Below, in pieces: positions 44,801 to 53,182 of a DNA stretch of 64,000 bases. Under the pieces are notes generated by a model, which saw only the letters and a list, made by a program, of their open reading frames with translations, was not told the DNA's origin and did not search any database. The translations under genes and the position numbers were made by a program. The DNA is from Opimibacter sp041746735 (lineage in GTDB: Bacteria; Bacteroidota; Bacteroidia; Chitinophagales; Saprospiraceae): the NCBI GenBank assembly GCA_041746735.1, contig JBGTGP010000018.1, positions 1 to 64,000 on the forward strand. Reading direction: 5' to 3'. Numbering within the stretch: the stretch's first letter is position 1; every line of letters starts with the position of its first letter.

Positions 44801-47800
44801 TACCGGGCGATGTGACACTTGACGAATTGGTTGTGCTACCACTTGGATTGGGTGACCAGATATAGGTTACATAGCCGGCGTCAACCGTCAGGGTGATAAT
44901 TTCACCCGTACATATCACATTATCGCCCTGCAATCCAGGATCAATGGTATTGGTCTCCACAATAGCAAACTGATGAAATACTGCACAACCATTGAAATCA
45001 TATACCGCTACATTATATGTACCCGGCGTACTGGTTGTAAACGTATTGAAACATCCACCGCATTGAGCCCAGATCGCATAATCCCACGGACCATTATAAT
45101 CGTCAACATCAATGGTAATGGTTTGCCCCGGACAGATTTCGAATATAGCCGGCATTGGAAAATTAGGTTCAGGGAAAAGATTGACCTGCACATCTGTAAA
45201 TCCCGTACAGCCAAATTCGTTCGTCACAGTGACGGTATAGGTACCCGCATCATACACGAAGATGGTTTGCTGGCCATTATCCTGAGGTCCGGTGGACCAA
45301 ACATAATTTACAAAAGAAGGCTCAACGGTAAGTTCAATCGTACCTCCGTCATCACAGACGATCTGGTTCGGTCCCAGATCCGGATATGGCTCCGGTTGGG
45401 CGTCAATATAAATATCAGATGTGTTGGTGCATCCATTGGCATCTTCTACCGTAATCGTATAGATGCCCGGGGTGAAGGCGATAATATTTTTACCGAATTC
45501 TGGCCCATCGGGCGTATTCCAGTAATAATAATAGGGTGTCTGTCCCATGGACGCAACCCCCGCAAGTTCTGTCGACTGATTTTCGCAGATGGCCAGTATA
45601 CCTTGTACGGCTGTAATGGTCACTTCGGGAGTTCCAAAAAATGTGAGGTTTACTGAATCACGTCCAATACAGCCTTCCGTATCTGTTACCGTCACCACAT
45701 GGTTTCCGGTTTGTGTAGAAGATATGGAACTACTGGAAGAACCTGATTGATCCGGAAGTGTCCAGCTAAATGAATAAGGGCTCATACCACCAGTGGCTGA
45801 AGCGTTCAAATCTATGGGGCCTTCCTGAATGCACTGTTCTAATGGATTTGCCATAATATCCACGGGGAAAGTCGTATACACGGAAATCGTAACACCCTCA
45901 ACCCGCATACATCCCACGGCATCAGTAACTGTGACTCTGTAGGTCGTGCCATTGACCGGATTGGGTATCGTAATACTTGGGGTACTTTCACCTCCTGGTG
46001 CCCATAGATACTCATAAACGCCGTTGCCTCCTGTCACGGTAGGTGTAAGGACATAGGGGGTTGTAGGTGTAGCACACATAACGGGTGGGTTTAACACCAC
46101 CATGATGGCAGGGTATACATCGATAGACACCTCTTTAGAGAAAACCGGACATGCCCCACCGGCAAATCCAAGGAACGTATATGTGACTGTCCCCACACTG
46201 CCGGTTTGATTGATCAGGGTATTAATGATTACAGTTCCTGGACCTCCCTGGCCTGAAGTCCCTCCAGTGATTCCTCCACCACTGACGGTCCATTGCCAGA
46301 ATTCTACATCGGGTTCGTCAATGGAGTAAACAAATTGCTGCATACTGCAAATCGGGTCCAGTACTTCCGTTGCTTCATCCAATTGATTACAACACATTGG
46401 AAGTGTAACAAAGGCCGGTTGATCCAAAGCACAAATACTAGGCCCTCCGACCCAGGTCCCGATCTCTCCGTCGGCAAAGGTGAAGAAACCCAACATGAGA
46501 TTCATCGTACTGGAACTCTGCAAACATTGCGGATAGGGTCGGACCATCAGATCAAAACAGAACGCCCAGGGTCCCATACCAGGACCACAGGAATTACCAT
46601 CGCCCCAATCATAGCCTATTGGAGGTCCAGGAAGATTACAGGTTCCATTAATCCCATAGGCAAACCAACCTCCGGGTAAAATGGAACCTTGCGGTGAGCC
46701 CCAACAAGGTGGACAACAACCACCAGTCAATCCTCCGAGGTTCGGACAATCCGGATCATAAAGAATGTTACACATATCGAGCGTACCATTGCCATCAAAA
46801 TCACCCAGTTGATAAAAGAAGTTGGTGTGGTGATAATCCACATCTGTAAACCAATCCCATGTAGAAGGCCCGTACAATCCATTTCCGGATTGTCCCATTG
46901 GATTGCCATTGACGGTAGCATTAAAAGGCTGGCCATTCCCATCAAATGATGCGGGATCCCAGCCATCACCAAATACCGGTACCAATCCTTGAAACCACTG
47001 GCAATTATTGCCTGCAGCTGTATATGAGTTTACATTCATGCATAAACTTACCGTTTCACCCGGAATGAAAGGTCCTGTCAAAGGACCTCCATTGGAGCGG
47101 GAGACAATCGTAATATCACGGCTGGTGACACAAGCCGAAGCCTGGGAAATCGTGTTGACGCAAATCTGAAAATTACCCCCAACACTATTTAAAGAACTTA
47201 CAACGATGTAATAGGTTTCTGAAGCCCCTATCGCCGTACCAAATGCTTCAGCTTCGCCATTGGATCCCACAACACAATTCAGTAAGCTGCTGGTCAGTCC
47301 AATTGGAATAAGATTATTACATCCTCCGGCAGACTGGAACAAACTGATCGTGGGTGCACCGATTGTGTTGCTAGTCACCTGGATATTCATCAGGGATGCC
47401 TGGTTATCCGAATTTACCTGAAACCAAACGGCCGGAAAGTTGCCAACCTCACATTGATTATTGAAGTCTTCCGGATCCGCAAATAAATTACATCCCGGTA
47501 CACATACAAATGCCTGGTCAGATTGAACATTATTTATGATGGTGGCTTGGGGACATTCATCATTGGTAAAACAAGGAGGTACCTCACTAACACAAATATC
47601 AAATGAAGTCTGTAAAGGTTCAGAGGTGGAAATGGAGAGGTAATAAATGGTATTTTCGTCAATAGGCCCCCATTCCAGATTGCCTGATGGAGGCGCACCA
47701 CAATGAAAAAAGGCAATTGCCCCAGGGGAAGAACAATCGGTAAGTTCCCACAATACCACAGATACCTGCATACCAGGAGGTGTATTATCGAGATTCAGGT

Positions 47801-49262
47801 CTATTATAAACCCCACATTGTTCTGATTGGCCAAAGAAATATTGTACCATACGGTATTCGCCCAGGATGGGTTGCAGGGGTTGGGAACACTCCAACCCTC
47901 CGGGTTGGCATATACAGTGGTTCCATCTACACAATTACCGTTGGTAGGTAATGTGATGGCATTGCAAGGCATATCATTGGGTGGTGGTACAGGGTTGAAG
48001 ACATTCATACAAAAATTACCCACGCCGTTATTCGTAAAACCCACTGCTATATAATAGGTCTGGCCAGCCACCAACTGGTCATTAAAATCCAGAATGGTAT
48101 TATTCGCACACGCTAAAAGCACCGCTCCCGCCACCTGGCAAGGCGCCCCGGTAAATTCTACCAGAGCTAACTGTTCATTCCCGCTGAAACTGGGATTGAC
48201 AGTCACCTGAACATCCGGACCTTGTGCGACAAACTGATACCAGATATTATAGCTTGCATTGCTGTTCCAACAGGGAAAGGTCCCCACATCCGTTGAAGGC
48301 CAGTCATTTGTCAGCGGATTCCCAGCAATTGTAGTAAAACAGGTCGTTGGATCATTCAGTACACTGTTCGGTATGACAATAGCAGAATTACAATCATCAT
48401 TGATGACCGGTACAGGATTGTCTATACACAAATCAAAGTTGCCTATTCCATTTCCATTAAAGTTAGTATTCTGAAATCCCACTACGATATAATACTGCTG
48501 GCCAATCGTAAGCACATTGTCGAGTACGATGTTATTGGTTCCAGTAGCACATCCTAACTGAACTGAGCCCGCAAATGTACAAGGGGTAGCAAACTGAATG
48601 ACCGCGAGCTGCCCCACTCCAGGACCACCTGCAGGTATATTGACATCCAGACTTACACCTACCGCCGTAAAGGAGTACCAGACGTTATAGGTCGAACCTG
48701 TAAAGCAGCTAGGTATCAGGATATCCGTAGACGGAAAGTTATTGTTGCTGGTAAAACAATTGCTGTTGAGGTTCGTAATATTCGTAGCCGTAAAACAATT
48801 ATCGTTTGGAGCCGGTATAGGGTTGTTAATACAGATCTCATATGGTCCATAACCGTTGTTGGAAAACGCCACCATGACATAATAGGTCGTGCCGGGAATG
48901 AGTACACCATCCGCAGTCAGCGGAGAGCCTGTACTGCATGCTATCTCCTGAGCTTCCGCTCCAACACAAGGCGCATTGGGAAACTGAATTATCGTTATTT
49001 CCGGAGTGCCGGGCCCGTTGTTGACTGCAATCTGGGCACTATACCCCTGAGCAGTAAAATAAAACCAAACGTTTTGATTCGCACCTACGGTACAAGAGCT
49101 GGCGCCTATGTCCGGGGTAGCCCCTGTATTATCATTCCCACTAACACAAGTACCATTGAGGGTGGTGATCTGTATCGCATTAGCACAGTTGTTGTTCGGT
49201 TGCGCTGTCGTATACAGATAAGACACTATGCAGCAGCATAGCCAAAAGAGTCTTGTTCGCAT
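41805..49262 (-). CDS. Giant secreted protein C (2485 residues) with repeated modules and type IX sorting domain
   Basis: The signal peptide is MRTRLFWLCCCIVSYLYTTA. Residues about 22-705 hold five related modules of about 130 residues, each opening with a 'NDNCxxAxxI'-type line and containing WYxFxAxG and LxxGxxYYIxVGF-type lines. Residues about 709-955 form a Cys/Trp/Gly-rich domain I cannot name (DWFTDVDYHHTNFFYQLGDF). Then at least eleven Ig-like modules of about 80 residues follow (YLWSTNETT, GTYTVTVT..GC). A SprB-like repeat and the type B sorting domain (YIPNVFSPNGDNLNDYF, WDGTF) end the protein. It is one uninterrupted frame. Likely an adhesin exported by the type IX system; repeats could recombine. 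Confidence 0.9.
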   Translation of the reverse strand: MRTRLFWLCCCIVSYLYTTAQPNNNCANAIQITTLNGTCVSGNDNTGATPDIGASSCTVGANQNVWFYFTAQGYSAQIAVNNGPGTPEITIIQFPNAPCVGAEAQEIACSTGSPLTADGVLIPGTTYYVMVAFSNNGYGPYEICINNPIPAPNDNCFTATNITNLNSNCFTSNNNFPSTDILIPSCFTGSTYNVWYSFTAVGVSLDVNIPAGGPGVGQLAVIQFATPCTFAGSVQLGCATGTNNIVLDNVLTIGQQYYIVVGFQNTNFNGNGIGNFDLCIDNPVPVINDDCNSAIVIPNSVLNDPTTCFTTIAGNPLTNDWPSTDVGTFPCWNSNASYNIWYQFVAQGPDVQVTVNPSFSGNEQLALVEFTGAPCQVAGAVLLACANNTILDFNDQLVAGQTYYIAVGFTNNGVGNFCMNVFNPVPPPNDMPCNAITLPTNGNCVDGTTVYANPEGWSVPNPCNPSWANTVWYNISLANQNNVGFIIDLNLDNTPPGMQVSVVLWELTDCSSPGAIAFFHCGAPPSGNLEWGPIDENTIYYLSISTSEPLQTSFDICVSEVPPCFTNDECPQATIINNVQSDQAFVCVPGCNLFADPEDFNNQCEVGNFPAVWFQVNSDNQASLMNIQVTSNTIGAPTISLFQSAGGCNNLIPIGLTSSLLNCVVGSNGEAEAFGTAIGASETYYIVVSSLNSVGGNFQICVNTISQASACVTSRDITIVSRSNGGPLTGPFIPGETVSLCMNVNSYTAAGNNCQWFQGLVPVFGDGWDPASFDGNGQPFNATVNGNPMGQSGNGLYGPSTWDWFTDVDYHHTNFFYQLGDFDGNGTLDMCNILYDPDCPNLGGLTGGCCPPCWGSPQGSILPGGWFAYGINGTCNLPGPPIGYDWGDGNSCGPGMGPWAFCFDLMVRPYPQCLQSSSTMNLMLGFFTFADGEIGTWVGGPSICALDQPAFVTLPMCCNQLDEATEVLDPICSMQQFVYSIDEPDVEFWQWTVSGGGITGGTSGQGGPGTVIINTLINQTGSVGTVTYTFLGFAGGACPVFSKEVSIDVYPAIMVVLNPPVMCATPTTPYVLTPTVTGGNGVYEYLWAPGGESTPSITIPNPVNGTTYRVTVTDAVGCMRVEGVTISVYTTFPVDIMANPLEQCIQEGPIDLNASATGGMSPYSFSWTLPDQSGSSSSSISSTQTGNHVVTVTDTEGCIGRDSVNLTFFGTPEVTITAVQGILAICENQSTELAGVASMGQTPYYYYWNTPDGPEFGKNIIAFTPGIYTITVEDANGCTNTSDIYIDAQPEPYPDLGPNQIVCDDGGTIELTVEPSFVNYVWSTGPQDNGQQTIFVYDAGTYTVTVTNEFGCTGFTDVQVNLFPEPNFPMPAIFEICPGQTITIDVDDYNGPWDYAIWAQCGGCFNTFTTSTPGTYNVAVYDFNGCAVFHQFAIVETNTIDPGLQGDNVICTGEIITLTVDAGYVTYIWSPNPSGSTTNSSSVTSPGTYYVTVIDDIGCSGVDSIEISSGDFVATITGPTQICANVQATLDAGAGYITYLWSTNETTRIIMVEEGSYSVTVTNSFGCQAIATIDIIEAPFVPQITGNDLICTTSESTTLDAGGPYMSYLWSANAGSATTQTISTSLPGTYTVTVVDQSGCIANAAFTVSNHPVPFIAVTGNPNFCVGGTTQLNATSGYVAYEWSTTETTSGITVNAQGPYTVTITDSNGCTNTASMTVNSPYQETVTITGSFVFCPGDQATLAVPGGYASVLWSTGETADQITVNTEGEVSVIVIDADGCIAFDTVMTDENSILSPNITGNGAICDNGTAILNAGPGFDNYIWSHGLGTTQMVTVNMPGTYSVTVSSNSGCFGEDDFTVVGYTSPFAVVTPSATVCDIQEPGGPSTILNFTTFVTAGDMGGAWAQTSGPSPVGLGNPSSVNFNGLNQGTYTFRYTTNSATPPCVEQTYTLTVTVVPCACPVVSLFDAPDLCNDLGAINLNTLLLPQTPTGGTWSIISTPPGANPGTIVPVDRFQAANANPGVYTLQYQVSGLPAYCNDAATVTVNVLRNPTAGMAAAPLQFCAGENEVVNLVSLLIGADNGGMWIETSQFPSTGGAFNQPLGRFTIVNLPPGIYTFDYIIMGPGPCPDDVTTVEIVIEANPVADAGNTATLNCVTPSATLGGNGTSVGANFSYLWTTVDGIVMNEDQRIATATAAGTYILLVTNELTGCTATDQVTIDQVGEFPTDLILLVRSPDCVGDPPGSMQVSAVVGGTAPYTYSLNGAPPVSSPVFNNIPPGDYTIEVTDASGCKIEESFTILPLVVVDLTIVDYVNGDLIFDLGDIVRFSYLFSGSSSTPDSIVWKSKDSIICINCTEIIFEAYLAGVITVEAYDIRGCKITKSISYLVIRKRDVYIPNVFSPNGDNLNDYFTLYTDSDVKEISLLEIYTRWGELVFRKSNFDPNVPQEGWDGTFNGERLNPGVYVYRFEIVYGDGLVDNIAGDVTIIR

Positions 49263-49563
49263 TTTTAGATGGTATAATTACTTGCCCAATAGATAGATGT
49301 TATGCCCAATCGGTTTCTCAAAGTTTGCCCGAATATACAAATTAAATATGGTGGGATACACAATAAGCAGCATTAACATTTGTATTTCTGGCTCATATGC
49401 AATCATTATCTCAATGTTAAATTGCTGTTAATGAGCTATTTACAAATAAAACGTAGATCTCCATGGTGAGGACGCCATTTAAGTGTATCCAGGCTTTATT
49501 CTTGATGTAGTACCGGACATCTATAGTGATACTTCAAGCCAGATTACGCTGCCTGACCTTCGA
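49263..49563. other. Intergenic stretch upstream of giant gene C
   Basis: These 301 bases between giant gene C and prmC, both on the minus strand, contain no gene. On the minus strand a TATATTCG, one base from the promoter consensus, lies at 49337-49330, 68 bases ahead of gene C. A TTGCCCAAT-like octamer occurs twice, at about 49282 and 49302. No terminator for prmC was found. Confidence 0.4.
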
Positions 49564-50424
49564 TCAGGGCCTGACCACCTTCAGCATGCGTGGTAATCCT
49601 TGCATATCGTGCCGGATCTCTACATGCTGCCATCCTGTTGCAATAGCGAGAGCCATGATATCCTCCGCACGAAATTCATTGAGCTCAACATAACAGGAGC
49701 CGCCGGAGACAAGATGACCCATCGCTTCAAGTAGAATTTTTCTATAAAACACATCCGGATCCCCGTCAGGAGGGTAAAGGGCGAATTCCGGTTCATACCG
49801 GAGTGCCTGCAGAATGTCCTTATCTGCAAGATCCTGGGATATATAAGGCGGATTACTAACGATCACATCAAACGTTCCTAACCCATCAAATCCCTTTTCC
49901 AAAAAATTGTGAAACAACCATTTTACGTCTGTTTCCAGTCGTCTGCTGTTTTCCTTTGCCACCTCCAATGCTGGCAATGAAATATCGATACCTGTCACGG
50001 CTGCCTTGCCTTGCAATAATTTGTAGAGCGTGATAGCAATACAGCCGCTCCCACATCCAATGTCTAATATTCTGAGCCCTTCAGGTCCAGGTTTTCTATG
50101 GTCATGCCCTATCCACTCCACCAATTCTTCCGTTTCCGGTCGCGGTATCAGGACATGCCGGTTCACTATAAATTTAAAACCATAAAACCAGGCATGGCCC
50201 GCAATATATTGGATGGGTTCTCCTGCTGTCAGACGCTCAAAAACATGAAATAGTGTCGCCTCTTCTGACACACTGAACTCCCGCTCCCGGGCAGGATGAC
50301 AAAGTAAAATGTCTTCCCATATCCACCGCGCCAATTGCATGGCTTCCCGGTCGATTGCGATCGACTGCTCTTCCAACCTGTCGACGATTCTGCTTAGACT
50401 CCAGACATCCATGTCACCAGACAA
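49564..50424 (-). CDS. prmC: Release factor glutamine methyltransferase
   Basis: A 286-residue enzyme that methylates the glutamine of the GGQ motif in peptide-chain release factors. An N-terminal helical domain (about 1-90) is followed by the Rossmann fold with the cofactor motif ILDIGCGSGCIAITLYK. The amino-methyltransferase motif is VIVSNPPYISQ near residues 186-196. RPETEELVEW is also characteristic of PrmC. The start may be Met1 or Met5. It overlaps the upstream flippase gene by 31 bases, so the two are probably translated in a coupled way. Confidence 0.92.
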   Translation of the reverse strand: MSGDMDVWSLSRIVDRLEEQSIAIDREAMQLARWIWEDILLCHPAREREFSVSEEATLFHVFERLTAGEPIQYIAGHAWFYGFKFIVNRHVLIPRPETEELVEWIGHDHRKPGPEGLRILDIGCGSGCIAITLYKLLQGKAAVTGIDISLPALEVAKENSRRLETDVKWLFHNFLEKGFDGLGTFDVIVSNPPYISQDLADKDILQALRYEPEFALYPPDGDPDVFYRKILLEAMGHLVSGGSCYVELNEFRAEDIMALAIATGWQHVEIRHDMQGLPRMLKVVRP

Positions 50425-51695
50425 AATACAAGAATTACGCCTAAAGCATATCCCATCCAGATGCCCGAATGTGTTAACTGGCCTGCTTCTATTCCATACC
50501 TGCGCCGGACTACAATTAACAAAATGACTTTCTCAAATACGAAAGCAATGAAGGTTCCCATGGCTATACCTGCGAGTCCGAACCACGGCAGCAAGAGGAG
50601 ACTGGCTATGACATTCACCGCCAGCTCACCCAGGGAGCTATACCATAATAATTTGGTATCGCCTCTGGAGGTGAGTACAGATTGCGGGAAGACCAATTGT
50701 GTAAGTGTCAGGAGGAGGTAAACATTAAAGATCAGAGCACTCTCCTTGTAGTCTGGCCCGAAAAGATAGACAAACAGATACGGGCTCAGCACCATGAGTA
50801 TACCGACGAGTGGAAAACATATATGCATCAACCGGACAGAACGTGCTCTCAACTCGGGCAGTGCCTCATTGGATCTAAGCCGGGGTATCATGATCGTGCT
50901 TACACCCGCGGCAAGCGCCATGACCAGCGGAAATTCACGGGCACCATAGCGGAAGATGGCGAATGCGGACGCATCAAAATGCCGTGCCACCAGCCAGGCA
51001 TCAAATGCTCTGGCAAGCCCAATGGAAAGAGCATACAAAATCAAAGGCCACGTAGCCGGCCAGATCTGTTTAAGGATATTCCAACCCCCTATATACCTCA
51101 GCACAATAGGACTTTGTATCACCACCAGAAAAAATCCGACCATGGCATATCCTATGAGTCCAAAAAGGATACCGATGAGATCCGGCCTTACGACCCATCC
51201 TATGTAGCAAGCTACAGCAGGTCCCATCAGCACATAGGTGGCCAACATCAGTGGATGCCACCGGCGAAGGACACCGATAAACGGCGCGATCCAAACCGGC
51301 AGGATCAGCATCTGATAGATCACAAACAAATGAAGGCCGGGAAGGGCAGTACGATCAACCAGGAGCGGCAACAGAATCGATTGTCCGAGCCATAATGCCA
51401 GCATGGATAACCCTGCGACCATCAGACATAACCCCATAAAGGATGTTGCGGTTTGCAGTTCTCCTTCACCATGCTTCACAGCCAGATAGCCTTTGAGTAA
51501 AGCATCTGACCATAGAAACGTCATGAGGTACCCACATAAAAAAAGCATCTCCATCACCCCTACATCATTCAGTGGCAGCGTCCTCGCGATCACAATCGAT
51601 GAAAGCAACACACCCGTCTGTCGGCACAACATAAAGAGTTGCACCTGACGAACAGGATCACGGATTAACAACTGAAGGTTTTGGTTCAGCAACAT
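50394..51695 (-). CDS. Polysaccharide flippase-like membrane protein (Wzx/MATE-like)
   Basis: A 433-residue polytopic protein with about twelve hydrophobic segments. The N-terminal RQTGVLLSSIVIARTLPLNDVGV resembles the starts of Wzx/O-antigen flippases of the MOP superfamily. The central ARHFDASAFAIFRYGAREFPL and C-terminal LLLPWFGLAGIAMGTFIAFVFEKVI support it. Such proteins move lipid-linked glycans across the inner membrane. No glycosyltransferase cluster adjoins it, so the glycan is unknown. It overlaps prmC at its end and is divergent from the cytidine deaminase gene. Confidence 0.8.
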   Translation of the reverse strand: MLLNQNLQLLIRDPVRQVQLFMLCRQTGVLLSSIVIARTLPLNDVGVMEMLFLCGYLMTFLWSDALLKGYLAVKHGEGELQTATSFMGLCLMVAGLSMLALWLGQSILLPLLVDRTALPGLHLFVIYQMLILPVWIAPFIGVLRRWHPLMLATYVLMGPAVACYIGWVVRPDLIGILFGLIGYAMVGFFLVVIQSPIVLRYIGGWNILKQIWPATWPLILYALSIGLARAFDAWLVARHFDASAFAIFRYGAREFPLVMALAAGVSTIMIPRLRSNEALPELRARSVRLMHICFPLVGILMVLSPYLFVYLFGPDYKESALIFNVYLLLTLTQLVFPQSVLTSRGDTKLLWYSSLGELAVNVIASLLLLPWFGLAGIAMGTFIAFVFEKVILLIVVRRRYGIEAGQLTHSGIWMGYALGVILVFCLVTWMSGV

Positions 51696-51797
51696 TTGGA
51701 ATCCGAAAGATGATCAAAAGCATTGAATCGTTCCTTTTGAAATAGAAATGGAGTATACGCTTACGCCCTATTGGAATATGCCTTATCTTCATCTGCT

Positions 51798-52283
51798 ATG
51801 CACCAACAGGATATTCATTTTACCTACCTGATCTATGATGACTTGAGGGGCCTGACCCTTCCGGATCAGGATCTGATACGACAAGCGGGAGATGCCACAG
51901 GAATGGCGTACGCACCCTATTCAAAGTTTAATGTCGGGGTCGCTATCCGAAATACAGATCATACCATTACTATAGGGTCAAACCAGGAGAACGGATCGTT
52001 TCCAATCGGACAATGTGCAGAGCGGGTAGCCTTATACACCATGGTACACGTACATGGCCGGAAGCCCATAGATGCGATAGCTATAGTCGTGGACAGTCCC
52101 CAGGTACAAAACCCGGTCAGCCCTTGCGGATCATGCCGTCAAATGATCAATGAATACAGACGTTTTCAGGAAACACCTATCCGGTTATTGCTCACACTGG
52201 CTACAGGGGGGAAGGTGTACGAGATCCGTGATATCCACGATCTGCTCCCGTTGGCTTTCGATGGTTCATTCCTTGGTTTTTGA
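51798..52283 (+). CDS. cdd: Cytidine deaminase
   Basis: A 161-residue zinc enzyme converting cytidine and deoxycytidine to uridine forms. The zinc site is made by CAER at about 72-75 (GQCAERVAL) and the pair of cysteines in PCGSCRQ, with the Glu as proton shuttle. YAPYSKFNVGVA and GSNQENGSFP are substrate-binding elements of the family. I start at the ATG at 51798; a TTG at 51771 would add nine unsupported residues. The product is slightly longer than typical tetrameric Cdd. It converges with kdsB. Confidence 0.93.
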   Translation: MHQQDIHFTYLIYDDLRGLTLPDQDLIRQAGDATGMAYAPYSKFNVGVAIRNTDHTITIGSNQENGSFPIGQCAERVALYTMVHVHGRKPIDAIAIVVDSPQVQNPVSPCGSCRQMINEYRRFQETPIRLLLTLATGGKVYEIRDIHDLLPLAFDGSFLGF

Positions 52284-52321
52284 CACAGGGTGCTATAGGC
52301 TTCACAGATACTGAATACGAA

Positions 52322-53083
52322 TCAGCTATCACTGGCTGCGATCAGGGCCGAGATCTCCCGAAGATCGTCTTCTGTATCAATTCCTCTGGATTCCAATGAT
52401 GTCTCCAGACAATGGATGGACATACCATGAGCGAGCCAGGTAAGTTGTTCAAGCTTCTCCATAGCCTCATACGGATGCACGGCCAGCTTTTCTATAGCCA
52501 GTAAAGCCTGGGCGGTATAGGCATACATACCAATATGTTTAAAATAGGGCCCCTGACTTAACCAATTATCTTCAGGAAAATCTCGCACAAACGGAATCGG
52601 CTGACGACTGAAATACATGGCATCTCCAGAGTGGTTGATCACGACTTTCACCACATTCGGGTTGGTGAGCTCTGCCATTTTCCGGACTTTGTACACCAGT
52701 GTTGCGATTTTTGGACCGGACTGTTCTATGATATACTGCGCCAGTTGATCGATTGTAGAAGGATCGATGAGGGGTTCATCGCCCTGCACATTGATGACAT
52801 GAGTGACCATGGGAAACTGACTGAGCACTTCTGCGCATCTATAGGTGCCGGAGGGCTGGTCATATCGGGTCATGACAACATCATACCCGAGCTTTTTCAC
52901 ATGGTTATAGATTAGGATATCGTCCGTTGCCACGCAGAAATGATCGATAAGCCGGGCCTGACGTACCTGTTCGCACACCCGCTGGATGAGGCTCTTGCCG
53001 TGGAGCATGAGAAGGGGCTTGCCTGGCAACCGCATCGACCCGTACCGGGCAGGAATAATGGCCATGGTACAATATGCGTTCAT
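52322..53083 (-). CDS. kdsB: 3-deoxy-manno-octulosonate cytidylyltransferase
   Basis: A 253-residue enzyme that activates Kdo with CTP for lipopolysaccharide core synthesis. The nucleotide-binding start IPARYGSMRLPGKPLL and VINVQGDEPLI near residues 93-103 are diagnostic. SRQPIPF and GMYAYTAQALLAI follow as expected. The start is taken at the ATG at 53083; an in-frame ATG at 53107 would add eight residues and one at 53065 would remove six. No other Kdo genes are near. The start is divergent from the LysM protein gene across about 100 AT-rich bases. Confidence 0.94.
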   Translation of the reverse strand: MNAYCTMAIIPARYGSMRLPGKPLLMLHGKSLIQRVCEQVRQARLIDHFCVATDDILIYNHVKKLGYDVVMTRYDQPSGTYRCAEVLSQFPMVTHVINVQGDEPLIDPSTIDQLAQYIIEQSGPKIATLVYKVRKMAELTNPNVVKVVINHSGDAMYFSRQPIPFVRDFPEDNWLSQGPYFKHIGMYAYTAQALLAIEKLAVHPYEAMEKLEQLTWLAHGMSIHCLETSLESRGIDTEDDLREISALIAASDS

Positions 53084-53123
53084 GTAGTTTGGATTGTGTT
53101 TTGGCAAAAGTCTGATTTTTTTA

Positions 53124-53148
53124 ATTAAATATTAAAAAAATATTTAAT
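53124..53148. repeat. 10-bp inverted repeat upstream of the LysM gene
   Basis: ATTAAATATT (53124-53133) and AATATTTAAT (53139-53148) are perfect complements around five A residues, six bases upstream of a TATATTTG promoter element. It may be an operator shared by the divergent kdsB and LysM genes, or merely AT-rich promoter DNA. Confidence 0.5.
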
Positions 53149-53154
53149 ATGTAA

Positions 53155-53162
53155 TATATTTG
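53155..53162 (+). promoter_or_regulatory. TAnnTTTG promoter element for the LysM gene
   Basis: TATATTTG lies 20 bases before the ATG at 53183 and directly follows the AT-rich inverted repeat. Confidence 0.5.
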
Positions 53163-53182
53163 CTACCTAATCACTATTGACC

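Noticed and set aside
44973..45656. 227-codon open frame opposite giant gene C
   Set aside because: It is antisense to the repeat region of a well-supported gene, with basic, irregular composition and no recognisable domain.
50682..51395. 237-codon open frame opposite the flippase gene
   Set aside because: Highly charged, unlike any protein family, and fully antisense to a membrane protein gene; such frames arise from hydrophobic codon use on the other strand.
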